A stretch of 64,000 bases of DNA from Rufibacter glacialis (GTDB taxonomy: Bacteria; Bacteroidota; Bacteroidia; Cytophagales; Hymenobacteraceae). Made by a program: the position numbers and the translations under genes. Every line of letters starts with the position of its first letter. Within the stretch, counting starts at the first letter, position 1. The notes under the pieces were generated by a model. It had not been told where the DNA came from and did no database searches. It was given only the letters and a program-made list of their open reading frames with translations. Of this stretch, positions 25,528 to 34,135 are shown piece after piece. The DNA is taken from contig NZ_VKKZ01000022.1 of the NCBI RefSeq assembly GCF_008271745.1, forward strand, positions 248,001 to 312,000, read 5' to 3'.

Positions 25528-25983
25528 GAGCGGAAAGGCTTGGATGGTTTGATGCTGTTTCTAAGGTAAGAATCCTCCCCCTTCTTTCCTATATGCTCAA
25601 GGCCAGCGAAGTAAGTGTAAAGAAAGATTGTTGATATGTAATTTTTCTGTAGTGGTCTATCCTGTATGATGGATAAGAGGAGGTGGGATTCTGAGCCTGT
25701 ATCACATAATGCCTTTACGGTTAAATAGCGCAATCCAGTAGAAGGCTTTTGCTGATTGTCAAACCTATTTGGGCGTCAGCATATATGGTAGTCAACAGCC
25801 AATTTTTTTTGTCCTCCTTTAAGGATCTGGTTGGCAATCTGTAATTCCTTGACGCCAGGCCTTTTCTGGTTCGTCCACCAGGCCCTTTCAGGGGGGCAGA
25901 GTAGGGAAAGGATATGTATTGCTGTCAAATATACTTTATGGCTATCCACCGCCTTGAATCTGCGCTAATAAAACTACTTGCAT
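25528..25983. other. Degraded intergenic DNA
   Basis: No intact gene is seen here. On the minus strand around 25790-25890 a short frame (KELQIANQILKGGQKKLAVD) looks protein-like but has no start or extent; it may be the remnant of a transposase or another decayed gene. The surroundings contain stops in all frames. Confidence 0.3.
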
Positions 25984-26351
25984 TAACAAGTGAATACTTT
26001 ATCCCCTTCCATTTGGTTGGAAGTACATTCTGATTACAGGCAGATTTTCATAAAACAGCCTGCAAACAAAAGTTGCTTTGTATAGGGGAGGAACGGGGAA
26101 GTAAAACCGCTGCTTTGGCCTTTCGTAACTGGGGTTGACGTTCGTCTCCTAATTTCACGGCATGGCACAAGATTTTACTTCTCTCTCTAATATTTCTTTC
26201 ACCGTCATCGTTCGCGGAGCGCGCGCATAATTTAAAGAACGTAGACCTATCTATACCCCGAGATGCGCTGGTGGTGTTCACAGGCGTGTCGGGATCGTGG
26301 ATTCGTCGCTGGCGGTGGAGACGCTGTACGCTGAAGCACATCGCAGATACC
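25984..26351 (+). pseudogene. Degenerate copy of the uvrA2 5' region
   Basis: Aligns with 27222-27603: the last codons and stop of the DUF6169 gene, the intergenic leader, the ATG (MAQDFxS) and about 65 codons of uvrA2. It has numerous substitutions; the Walker A region is damaged by an indel (gggatcgtggattcgtcg versus gggtcgggcaagtcgtcg), a TAA interrupts the frame near AREHNLK, and the copy stops abruptly. Same orientation as the intact gene, which lies 1.2 kb downstream with a small two-gene cassette in between. Confidence 0.85.
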
Positions 26352-26493
26352 CACCTTTATGATCGTCTTGTTTAACGTCTACTTTCCCGAAAAAGCCCTC
26401 CAATAGAACTGTAGCAACTTAGGAGGCAAGCTTTTCAAATTCGTCCTTAGGCAACGCCAAACCTTTTGTGGCTCAATTTTGTATAGATTATAA

Positions 26494-26501
26494 TAACTTT
26501 G
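26494..26501 (+). promoter_or_regulatory. Candidate -7 element for the DUF6169 cassette
   Basis: TAACTTTG matches the Bacteroidota -7 consensus TAnnTTTG. It lies 69 bases upstream of the small ORF start. TTTTG boxes occur at 26464 and 26477, but neither is at the ideal -33 distance. Confidence 0.4.
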
Positions 26502-26569
26502 TAAATAGTAGTGTTGAAGTAGTTGCAAGAGTTACTTACAAAAGCACGTAAACAAGAAAGGAGAGCCTG

Positions 26570-26734
26570 ATGGCAACCGAAACAAAACGAAAAGTAGACT
26601 GGGACCAGGTAGTGAAGCAAATGGCCGCTGATAAAAAGCGGATTGAAGCTTACCTTGAAAACCCTGAAGAGAAACAAATCAATGACATCAAGTTCGTCAA
26701 ACCTGAATCCTTACGAACTTCTAGAAGTAAGTAG
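26570..26734 (+). CDS. Small 54-residue protein upstream of DUF6169
   Basis: A short gene with an unusually good Shine-Dalgarno for this genome (AAAGGAGAG, 7 bases before ATG). The product (MATETKRKVDWDQVVKQMAA at its start) is charged and predicted helical, with no signal peptide or metal motif. Its 3' end overlaps the DUF6169 start by 53 bases in another frame, so the two are translated together. I do not recognise the family. The small-plus-larger overlapping layout resembles toxin-antitoxin pairs, but nothing in the sequence proves that. Confidence 0.65.
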   Translation: MATETKRKVDWDQVVKQMAADKKRIEAYLENPEEKQINDIKFVKPESLRTSRSK

Positions 26735-27224
26735 TGGATTTCAATTCTTAACGGATCAGGGTAAAGCCTACTTCGTATATACAACTGAAGCAGAAGGGTA
26801 CTTTCCAGAAGGTACCCTTTTTGCTGCCCATGCCTTTATGTTCGGGTTTAAGCCACTGCGTGAAAACCAACATTCTTTAGAGGAGACTACTTCTCCCTTC
26901 CATTCTTTCCCAAGGTCTCGTTTTATTACCTTTGATCCCAGAATTTCAGATACTATTGTTTCTTTCATTCTGGAGTTATTCAAAGACAAAAGAATCGTGC
27001 TTCTGTATGTTTGTGACCCGTCAGATAGCAGGCAAGGAGTCCGGGCGAAGCTCTTTGATATATGGTTCCGCCAATACAGGATTCAAAATATCATCAAAGT
27101 CACCCTCGCCAACACTTCTTCGGTGTCCGCCTGTATGCTTTTTAGCAGTGAGAACACTTATAAAGGGGAAATAGAAGACTGCCTCCCTGAAATGATGGAG
27201 AAGATAAGCAACTACTTGGAGTAA
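26682..27224 (+). CDS. DUF6169 family protein
   Basis: A 180-residue protein starting MTSSSSNLNPYELLEV; the ORF opens 13 codons earlier, but NPYE near the N-terminus is where family members begin. Recognisable stretches are GFQFLTDQGKAYFVYTTEAE, FGFKPL and RIVLLYVCDPSDSRQGVRAK then LFDIWF, which match DUF6169, a Bacteroidota family of unknown function common in accessory regions. No catalytic motif or membrane segment is visible. It overlaps the small upstream ORF and lies between a broken and an intact copy of the uvrA2 5' end, suggesting it arrived as a cassette. Confidence 0.7.
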   Translation: MTSSSSNLNPYELLEVSSGFQFLTDQGKAYFVYTTEAEGYFPEGTLFAAHAFMFGFKPLRENQHSLEETTSPFHSFPRSRFITFDPRISDTIVSFILELFKDKRIVLLYVCDPSDSRQGVRAKLFDIWFRQYRIQNIIKVTLANTSSVSACMLFSSENTYKGEIEDCLPEMMEKISNYLE

Positions 27225-27404
27225 CAAGAGGGTACTTTTATACTCTTCCTTCTGGTTGGAAGTACCTCCTGTTTACAGGCAGATTTTCATAAAACAGCTT
27301 GCTAACAAAGTTGCCTTGTATTGGGTGGGGTAGGAAAGGGGAAGTAAAACCGCTGCTTCGGCCTTTCGTAAGCGGGGTTGACCTTCGTTTCCTACTTTTA
27401 CAGC

Positions 27405-29951
27405 ATGGCACAAGATTTTTCTTCTCCCCCTAATACTCCTTTCACCGGCTTCGTCACCGTTCGCGGGGCACGCGAGCATAACCTCAAGAACGTAGACCTA
27501 TCTATACCCCGAGATGCGCTGGTCGTGTTCACCGGTGTGTCAGGGTCGGGCAAGTCGTCGCTGGCGTTTGGCACCTTGTACGCCGAGGCCCAGCGCCGGT
27601 ACCTGGAGAGCGTGAGCCCCTACGCGCGGCGGCTGTTCCACCAGATGGCCGTGCCCGAGGTAGACGCCATTGAGGGCCTGCCCCCGGCCGTGGCCCTGCA
27701 GCAACAGCGCGGCACGCCTACCACGCGCTCCAGCGTGGGCAGCGTGACCACGCTCTCCAGCCTGGTGCGCATGCTTTATAGCCGGGCCGGAGATTACCCC
27801 AAGGGCCAAGGCATCATCTACGCCGAGGCCTTTTCGCCCAACACCCCCGAGGGCGCGTGCCCCACCTGCCACGGCCTGGGCCGCATCTATGATGTCACCG
27901 AGCAAAGCATGGTGCCCGACCCTTCGCTCACCATCCGGGAGCGGGCCATTGCCGCCTGGCCCATGGCCTGGGGCGGGCAGAACCAGCGCGACATTCTGGT
28001 GACCCTGGGCTTTGACGTGGACCGCCCTTGGCGCGATCTGCCCCAGAAAGACCGCGACTGGATTCTCTTCACCGACGACCAACCCGTGGTGCCCGTGTAC
28101 CCCGGCTATTCGCCCGAACAGACCCAGCGCGCCTTCAAACGCAAAGAGGAACCCAACTACATGGGCACCTTCTCCAGCGCCCGGCGGCACGTGTTCCATA
28201 CGTTTGCCAACACCCACAGCCCCCAGATGAAAAAGCGGGTGCTGCAGTACATGCTCCACACCGACTGCCCCACCTGCCAGGGCAAACGCCTCAACCCCGC
28301 CTCGCTTTCCGTCACCTTCGCGGGCCTTGACATCACGGAGTTTTCCCGCCTGCCGCTGCAGCGCGTGGCCCAGACCCTGCAACCGTACGTGAATGCCGTT
28401 ACCAACCCCCACACCCAACACGAGGAGGAACACCCCGAGCAGGTGATTGCCAAGCAGCGCATCGCGCAGGATTTGGTAGCGCGTATTCAGGTGCTGCTGG
28501 ATTTGGGGCTAGGATATCTGGCGCTGGAACGCAGTACGCCTACCTTGTCGCCCGGCGAGTTGCAGCGCCTGCGGCTGGCCACGCAGCTGTACTCGCACCT
28601 GTTCGGCGTGGTGTACGTGCTGGACGAACCCTCGGCGGGCCTGCACCCCAGTGACACGCTGGCCCTGCTCACCGCCCTGGCCAACCTGAAGAAAGCCGGC
28701 AACTCCCTGTTTGTGGTGGAGCATAACCTGGACGTAATCCGGCAAGCCGATTGGCTCGTGGACGTGGGCCCCGCGGCCGGCGAGAAAGGCGGCGAAATCC
28801 TCTACAGCGGCCCGCCCGATGGCCTGCAGCAGGTGGCCAACTCCCAGACCGCGGCCTACCTGTTCGGCTTGGCGCCGATGCCATCGCGTGAGCGCCGCTC
28901 ACCTGCCGGCTGGCTCAAGCTGAGCGGCGTGACCCGCAACAACCTCCATAACCTGGATGCCGAATTTCCGCTGGGCGCGTTCACCACGGTCACGGGCGTG
29001 TCGGGCTCGGGCAAGAGCAGTCTGGTAAGCCAGGTATTGGTAGAGCTGGTGGCCGAACAGTTGGGCCAGGAAATCCAGGCGGAGGAAGAGGAGGGAGATG
29101 ACCTGGAACGGGCCGCGCCGCAGACCACCGGTGGCCGAATCGTGAGTGGGATGGAGCACATCCGGCGGCTGGTGCGGGTAGACCAGAAAGCCATCGGGCG
29201 CACGCCCCGTTCCAACATGGCCACCTATACCGGCCTCTTTGACCACGTGCGCAAACTCTTCGCGGCCACGCCGCTGGCCAAGAAACGCCGCTATGACGCG
29301 GGCCGCTTCTCGTTCAACGTGGCCAAAGGCCGCTGCGAGAACTGCCAGGGCGAGGGCTTCGTGATGGTGGAACTGCTTTTCCTGCCCAGCGTGTACGCGC
29401 CCTGCCCCGTCTGCCACGGCGCCCGCTACAACGCGCCCACGCTGGAGGTGACCTACAAGGACTTTAACATCGCCCAGGTCCTGAACCTCACCGTAGACGC
29501 CGCCGGCGAATTCTTCGATGAGGAACCCGCCATCCACCGCGCCCTGACCGTGCTGCGCGATGTAGGCCTGGGCTACCTGCGCCTGGGGCAGCCCGCCACC
29601 GAGCTCTCGGGCGGCGAGGCCCAGCGCATCAAACTCGCCACCGAACTCCAGCGCGCCAACCGCGGCAACACCCTTTATGTCCTGGACGAGCCCACCACCG
29701 GCCTGCACCCGGCAGACGTGGAGAAACTCATGGCCCAACTGGACACGCTGGTAGAGGCCGGCAATACCGTGCTGGTGGTGGAACACACCATGCGCGTAGC
29801 CGCCGCCTCTGACTGGGTCATCGACATCGGACCCGGAGCAGGGGAGGAGGGCGGCCAGATCGTGGCTACCGGCACGCCGGAGGAAGTAGCGGCTGCCTCC
29901 ATGAGCAAGACGGCCCCTTTTCTGGCGAAAGAACTAGGAATTAAGAATTAG
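27405..29951 (+). CDS. uvrA2: UvrA2-type excinuclease ATPase
   Basis: ABC-class DNA-damage sensor related to UvrA, 848 residues from MAQDFSS, shorter than canonical UvrA (about 940). Both ATPase halves are intact: Walker [10 protein letters not shown] twice, signatures [12 protein letters not shown] and [12 protein letters not shown], and Walker [13 protein letters not shown] and [12 protein letters not shown]. Zinc modules are [14 protein letters not shown], and CENCQGEG paired with CPVCHG. The first signature has Pro in place of the usual Gly (LSPGE). The reduced length and the absence of uvrB/uvrC nearby point to the class II UvrA paralogs, often linked to drug tolerance or specialised repair. 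A decayed duplicate of its 5' end lies upstream. Confidence 0.88.
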   Translation: MAQDFSSPPNTPFTGFVTVRGAREHNLKNVDLSIPRDALVVFTGVSGSGKSSLAFGTLYAEAQRRYLESVSPYARRLFHQMAVPEVDAIEGLPPAVALQQQRGTPTTRSSVGSVTTLSSLVRMLYSRAGDYPKGQGIIYAEAFSPNTPEGACPTCHGLGRIYDVTEQSMVPDPSLTIRERAIAAWPMAWGGQNQRDILVTLGFDVDRPWRDLPQKDRDWILFTDDQPVVPVYPGYSPEQTQRAFKRKEEPNYMGTFSSARRHVFHTFANTHSPQMKKRVLQYMLHTDCPTCQGKRLNPASLSVTFAGLDITEFSRLPLQRVAQTLQPYVNAVTNPHTQHEEEHPEQVIAKQRIAQDLVARIQVLLDLGLGYLALERSTPTLSPGELQRLRLATQLYSHLFGVVYVLDEPSAGLHPSDTLALLTALANLKKAGNSLFVVEHNLDVIRQADWLVDVGPAAGEKGGEILYSGPPDGLQQVANSQTAAYLFGLAPMPSRERRSPAGWLKLSGVTRNNLHNLDAEFPLGAFTTVTGVSGSGKSSLVSQVLVELVAEQLGQEIQAEEEEGDDLERAAPQTTGGRIVSGMEHIRRLVRVDQKAIGRTPRSNMATYTGLFDHVRKLFAATPLAKKRRYDAGRFSFNVAKGRCENCQGEGFVMVELLFLPSVYAPCPVCHGARYNAPTLEVTYKDFNIAQVLNLTVDAAGEFFDEEPAIHRALTVLRDVGLGYLRLGQPATELSGGEAQRIKLATELQRANRGNTLYVLDEPTTGLHPADVEKLMAQLDTLVEAGNTVLVVEHTMRVAAASDWVIDIGPGAGEEGGQIVATGTPEEVAAASMSKTAPFLAKELGIKN

Positions 29952-30050
29952 GAATGGTGCTTTTTGGGAGGTTTTTTGGGAATTGAGGCCTTGATCGATT
30001 TAAGGTATTTCTTTACCTGCCGGAAACTTGAGCCTTATCTGCCCCTTTAC

Positions 30051-30200
30051 CTGCCGCAAGTTTGAGCGAAGCGGTAACTTGTGGCTGACAATGAAGCCAG
30101 TTTGTAACTGGCTTGGTCATAATTAGGTAGTGTGTTGCGCCAGTTACAAACTGACGGTCATTTCTACTCCAAGTTACCGCTTCGCTCAAACTTGAAGTAT
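30051..30200. repeat. REP doublet, copy B
   Basis: Left half GCCGCAAGTTTGAGCGAAGC then GGTAACTTGTGGC; right half AAGTTACCGCTTCGCTCAAA then CTTGAAG. The inner units are GCCAGTTTGTAACTGGC and GCGCCAGTTACAAACTGACG. It is the best preserved of three copies and lies 250 bases from the RAYT gene. The geometry (two inverted REP hairpins about 100 bases apart) is that of a REPIN. Confidence 0.8.
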
Positions 30201-30291
30201 GTTTTGTTTTTGGGCCGGTTCCTTAACTTCAGGGCTTAAACAGTGGTGTTTCCATCACCTATCATCCGTCACCTCCATAGTCAATAGCGCT

Positions 30292-30443
30292 TTCATGCCG
30301 CAAGTTTGAGCGGAGCGGTAACTTGTGGCTATTCATGAGGACAGTTTGTAACTGCCCTTGGTATTCCTGTGGTAATAGGTGCGCCAGTTGCAAACAAACG
30401 GTCATTTCTACTCCAAGTTACCGCTTCGCTCAAACTTGAAGTA
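30292..30443. repeat. REP doublet, copy C
   Basis: Same structure as copy B with minor changes (GAGCGGAGCGG in the left half, CCAGTTGCAAACAAACGG inside). It ends ten bases before the stop codon of the RAYT transposase gene, the usual position for the REP that accompanies its own RAYT. Confidence 0.8.
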
Positions 30444-30452
30444 GCCTTGCTT

Positions 30453-31004
30453 TTACTCTATCAGAATTACCTCCACCAGTCCCTTGCCACCTGCATAATC
30501 TATGGCGCTGCTGTAGAGATACTCCTGGGGCTCCCGCACAATTCCTGCTTCAACGGGGTTCTGATGAATGTACCGGAGTTTTTGCTCTAGCAGGAAGTTG
30601 GTGTTGAGCGCAATGGGGTGATTGTGCTGTTGCCAGAATTGGAAGTGCTGGTTGTTGGGGTTGCTGCGGCCCGCTCTCTCAAACATCCACAACATCCAGG
30701 CTTTCCTGCTTTCCTGCGGATTTTCAGCAATGGCTTGCAGGATGGTTTTGGCGGTGTATTTCTTCAAGTCGCGGAGGATGCCCTCTAAGGCGTTCTCACC
30801 CTTTGTGCCCACAATAGCATGTACGTGGCTGCTCATGATACACCAGGCATATACCTCCAATCCTTTGTGCCGGATGCAGTACTGGAAGCTGTCTACCACA
30901 ATGTCTTTGTACTCGGGCCGAATAAAAACATCTAACCAGTTTAAAGGACTGAAGGAGAGAAAGTAACGCTTTTCCTGATCATGGATGCGGTAATGCCGGC
31001 TCAT
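30453..31004 (-). CDS. REP-associated tyrosine transposase (RAYT, Y1 HUH)
   Basis: Single-copy-type transposase of the IS200/IS605-like Y1 superfamily, 183 residues. The HUH motif is SSHVHAIV (His60, His62) and the catalytic Tyr is Tyr145 in QKLRYIHQNPVEAG; RYIHQNPVxAGIV is the RAYT hallmark. It begins MSRHYRIHDQEKRYFLSF. RAYTs nick and spread short REP palindromes rather than move themselves. Two REP doublets follow directly downstream and a third lies at 24.1 kb, so it is likely the enzyme that spread them. It appears intact. Confidence 0.92.
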   Translation of the reverse strand: MSRHYRIHDQEKRYFLSFSPLNWLDVFIRPEYKDIVVDSFQYCIRHKGLEVYAWCIMSSHVHAIVGTKGENALEGILRDLKKYTAKTILQAIAENPQESRKAWMLWMFERAGRSNPNNQHFQFWQQHNHPIALNTNFLLEQKLRYIHQNPVEAGIVREPQEYLYSSAIDYAGGKGLVEVILIE

Positions 31005-31111
31005 AAGGGGCGAAGTTGGTCCTTCCCCCTATACGGAATAGAATGGGTGAATATTTCAAGGGGAGTGCGACGGTGACGGGGTGTAGCGGAGGCCCCTTGC
31101 TAAGGGACCAT

Positions 31112-31158
31112 AAAAAGGCGTTTAGGGGCTGTTTCCAGAGAAACAGCCCCTAAACGCC
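31112..31158 (-). terminator. Terminator after the lipocalin-like lipoprotein
   Basis: 18-base perfect arms GGCGTTTAGGGGCTGTTT / AAACAGCCCCTAAACGCC, followed on the minus strand by TTTTTA. It lies 42 bases past the stop of the lipoprotein gene at 31200. Confidence 0.75.
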
Positions 31159-31199
31159 CATCTTGTTAAGGCTAGCAGTGGCGGTGGCGAGGAAGATTA

Positions 31200-31637
31200 C
31201 TACCGCTCCAGGAGGACTTCCTCTATTTTGAGGAGGGTTCGGCCGTCTTTGGTGGTGGTTTCCTCCTTGACTAGAAGCGCTCGCTGCCCCTCTATGGTGA
31301 CGGTGTAAGGTTGTTTGTTCGGGTGGTTCTGCCCGATGAACAATTTATCTCCGTCCATCCAGGCGGGTAAGGTGGTGGAGTGGTTTCCGTGGCCATCCAC
31401 AATCACCAGCTTCCCGTCGGCGGTAAAGGTATAGGTCTTCTCTCCGGCATCATATCCCTCTTTCTCCACCTCAGGCGCCTCGCCGGGGAAGGTTTCCGTT
31501 TTGGTTTTGGAAAGCACGTTCCATTTGCCTAGCAGCCGGTGGTCGGTGGGGTTCTGCCCAGAATCATCAGAGCAGGCGGTGGTTACCAGAAAGAAGAAGA
31601 GAAGGAGGAGGTTGAAAAAGTGTTTTGGAAGATGCAT
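31200..31637 (-). CDS. Lipocalin-like lipoprotein
   Basis: A 145-residue lipoprotein starting MHLPKHFFNLLLLFFFLVTT, with lipobox TTAC and Cys followed by SDD, the acidic surface-export signal common in Bacteroidota. The mature part (LLGKWNVLSKTKTETF, then YTFTADGKLVIVDG) has the W-containing first strand and regular strands of small lipocalin-like domains. No ligand or partner can be deduced. The longer frame start upstream (31676) would place 13 residues before the signal and is less likely. Confidence 0.75.
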   Translation of the reverse strand: MHLPKHFFNLLLLFFFLVTTACSDDSGQNPTDHRLLGKWNVLSKTKTETFPGEAPEVEKEGYDAGEKTYTFTADGKLVIVDGHGNHSTTLPAWMDGDKLFIGQNHPNKQPYTVTIEGQRALLVKEETTTKDGRTLLKIEEVLLER

Positions 31638-32133
31638 GGCTATTGGTTTAGTGGGCGCTCCCTCGGGCCAGTTCAATTTGAAGAGCTAGTCGCGGCGAAG
31701 GCAAAGGGGTGCCCGGTGAACGTAAGCAAAAGTAGGGGAGCCTGGTTCCGGAAGCATTGACCCAGGGCAACGTTTTCAGACCATGGCTTGGGCAGCGGGC
31801 AGGAACCCGGCAGCAGCAGGCCTAGGGGTGCGAAAAGGTAGGCGCCAAGGGTGAAAATTTGTTGGCGGCAAGGGCCCTGGGTATTCCATTTTTTTGTCCA
31901 ATCTCCTACTTTTACAGCGGCATACAGAAGGCTGGGCCCCTTATGGCATGGCGTAGCTTCAGAAGAGAATTACTAGCCTAACCCTGGTTTGCCTCCCCCT
32001 GCATTTATCCCCCATTTTTTGAAAAACACTTAGAAAACCAGTGAGTAGCCCGGTGGGTACCTGTGCTCCGTAGGCTTTTCCCGGTTCATTTTTTGAAGTC
32101 CCTTTGAAACCAAACCTTATTCCTTTAAACCCT
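31638..32133. other. Intergenic region between divergent lipoprotein genes
   Basis: About 500 bases with no supported gene. TTTTTTTG at 31889-31896 followed by TACTTTTA at 31908 resembles a promoter for the plus-strand lipoprotein, but the spacing is short. An AT-tract hairpin similar to others in the window is not present. Confidence 0.3.
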
Positions 32134-33042
32134 ATGGCCAAACTTTTACGAACCTACTTGACCCTTTCCTGCTTCCTTTTCCTGCTGGGTGGCTGTTCAG
32201 GCAAAAAGGAAGAAGACCCGGCCCCAACGCCTGAACCCGAAGTAGTCCTTTGCAGACTGCTCAAGGAAGAGGTGGTCTCTCCCAACCCCAGCCAAACCTT
32301 CACCCGGGACTATATGTATGTTGGCCTTGACCTAACGGGGGTAGAAGATGTCTATCCGCAGAATCCGGCCTCTTCCAGCACCATTGCCTTTGGGGTAGAT
32401 GTGGCCGGGAAGATTGTGAGCACCACCATTTTCAGAAACGGTACGGTCTTCCAGTACTACCTTTTTGAGCATGATGCGCAAGGCCTGATCAGCCGGGTAG
32501 ATCTGTATGCCAGAACGGGCCCACCTGGCTCGCAGCCGGTGAAAATGGCCACCAGAGAGCATACCTACAATGCCAAAAAGCAGCTGATTTCCAGCAAGAA
32601 CTATCAGGTCACCGGCGGTGCGCCGCGCTTGTTGAATGATTTCACGTTCACCTACAATGACAAAGGCAACCTCACGGAGGTGCGGGAATACCGGGCTTTT
32701 AATTTCCAGAGCTCCGGGGCCTTCAATGACATTGTCATCAAGACCACCTATACCCATGACGATAAAATAAACCCCTACCATGAATACCCTTCGCAGAACT
32801 ACCTGCCGCCGGGCCTGGTGATCCAGAACATGTCGCCTAACAACATCCTCACGGTCACGTCCATGACCACCACAGAAGGCACCACGCACGGGCCAGGCGC
32901 CACCTTTGACACCGCCGCCCTCAACTTCACCGGCACCAACACCTATACCTACACCGCCAACAACCGTCCGGCCAAAGTAACCGGCTCCCTGGGGGTGACC
33001 AGAACCTTCACGTATGCTTGTGCGAAGGTGACCAAACCCTGA
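32134..33042 (+). CDS. Lipoprotein with YD/RHS-like strand repeats
   Basis: A 302-residue lipoprotein. The start MAKLLRTYLTLSCFLFLLGG leads into lipobox LGGC, then SGKKEEDP and a Pro/Glu linker. The mature domain has repeated hairpins of the type YxYDxxGxLxxxxxY (for example FTYNDKGNLTEVREY, HTYNAKKQLISSKNY, YLFEHDAQGLISRVDLY). This pattern is typical of DUF4595-like or YD-related surface lipoproteins of Bacteroidota. Function unknown; it is outer-membrane anchored. A strong terminator follows 22 bases after the stop. Confidence 0.75.
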   Translation: MAKLLRTYLTLSCFLFLLGGCSGKKEEDPAPTPEPEVVLCRLLKEEVVSPNPSQTFTRDYMYVGLDLTGVEDVYPQNPASSSTIAFGVDVAGKIVSTTIFRNGTVFQYYLFEHDAQGLISRVDLYARTGPPGSQPVKMATREHTYNAKKQLISSKNYQVTGGAPRLLNDFTFTYNDKGNLTEVREYRAFNFQSSGAFNDIVIKTTYTHDDKINPYHEYPSQNYLPPGLVIQNMSPNNILTVTSMTTTEGTTHGPGATFDTAALNFTGTNTYTYTANNRPAKVTGSLGVTRTFTYACAKVTKP

Positions 33043-33064
33043 ACTAACATTGCTGGTGCTCCAG

Positions 33065-33105
33065 AAAGCCGGAGGCGGGGAATAAAACCCCGCCTCCGGC
33101 TTTTT
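33065..33105 (+). terminator. Rho-independent terminator
   Basis: Arms AAAGCCGGAGGCGGGG / CCCCGCCTCCGGCTTT, an AATAAAA loop and a run of five T. It directly follows the lipoprotein gene at 32134-33042. Confidence 0.9.
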
Positions 33106-33201
33106 AGGTTTTATACTGCAGGCCTTGCCAGCGGAACGTTTAAAGCTACCCGGTTCTCTGGTTTCCTGCCCCTTGGTGCTCTGCCTTTCCTGGACCTTCC
33201 T

Positions 33202-33906
33202 CTATCCGATTTTCTTCCCTAGAAACCATTCTACCGCTGCCGCTGAGACAGGGCCTGGTATTTCGTGCTCTCCCTCAAACTCCAGGTAATTTACTTCCAG
33301 GCCCAAGTCCTTCAGTTCGCGGTACACTTTCCGGCTGCAGGGGTCAATGGGCAGAATGGGGTCTTGCTGGCCATGCGATAGGAAGACGGCGGCCTGGCCT
33401 GTTTTCTCTCGGCTAAAGCCGAAGCCGGGGGAGAAGGCGATGACATGTGTGAAGAGGTCGCCGTTGGTCAGGCCCATGCACAGGGCGTACGAGGCACCGT
33501 CTGAGAAACCGCCCACGGCTATCTTGCCCGGGTCAATGGCATAATGGGAGAACACGTGCGCCAGGGCCTGGTCAGTGTACCACGCATCTGGGCCAAAACT
33601 GTCGCTCACGATCACGTCCCAGGTGTATTTGCGGGAGGCCGGCGCCAGGAGAATGAGGTTGGCAGCATCAGCGTATTGCTGCAGTAGCCATTGGCCTTGC
33701 TCTGGGTTGCCACCTGAACCATGGTACAGCACCGCCAGGGCGGCGGGCAGCGCCGGGTCATAACCTAATGGCACGTAGAGCAGCCCATCTTTGTCGGGGT
33801 CCAAGCCCAGAGGGTGCAGCCCGGTCTTAGAAGTGGTTTCCAGGGTGGGAAGATGGGGGGCGGCGGTCAAACGCCCGGTCTGGTAGCTGTTTCTGCTGGG
33901 GATCAT
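33202..33906 (-). CDS. Alpha/beta hydrolase (phospholipase/PHB-depolymerase-like)
   Basis: Alpha/beta hydrolase of 234 residues with no signal peptide. The oxyanion-hole region is LYHGSGGNPEQG, the nucleophile elbow is GGFSDGASYA, the acid is in GQQDPILPI and the His in EGEHEIPGP, giving a complete Ser-Asp-His triad. The start at MIPSRNSYQ is supported by a clear GAAGGAGG Shine-Dalgarno five bases upstream, which excludes the earlier ATG at 33933. Likely an intracellular esterase; the substrate is not deducible. Confidence 0.83.
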   Translation of the reverse strand: MIPSRNSYQTGRLTAAPHLPTLETTSKTGLHPLGLDPDKDGLLYVPLGYDPALPAALAVLYHGSGGNPEQGQWLLQQYADAANLILLAPASRKYTWDVIVSDSFGPDAWYTDQALAHVFSHYAIDPGKIAVGGFSDGASYALCMGLTNGDLFTHVIAFSPGFGFSREKTGQAAVFLSHGQQDPILPIDPCSRKVYRELKDLGLEVNYLEFEGEHEIPGPVSAAAVEWFLGKKIG

Positions 33907-34135
33907 CCGGCCTCCTTCTTTTCTGTGATTCACCTAAGACATACGGGAAACAGGCAGAGGGTTGTGTCTGTTGGTAAGATTCAGGTTAAATACGGAGGAG
34001 TGGCCCACACCCTCAGAAGGAAGAAACAACTTAGCGCATTACGTTTGAACCGGAGGCTGAGAACCGGCGGGTTTATTGCCCCTTTTTCGCCAAATAGGCC
34101 GAAAACAGACCCTGGACCTGCGAACCTGCCCTTGG

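Noticed and set aside
27540-29786. Two ~300-codon minus-strand frames opposite uvrA2
   Set aside because: Shadows caused by the high G+C of uvrA2; the plus strand has all UvrA motifs.
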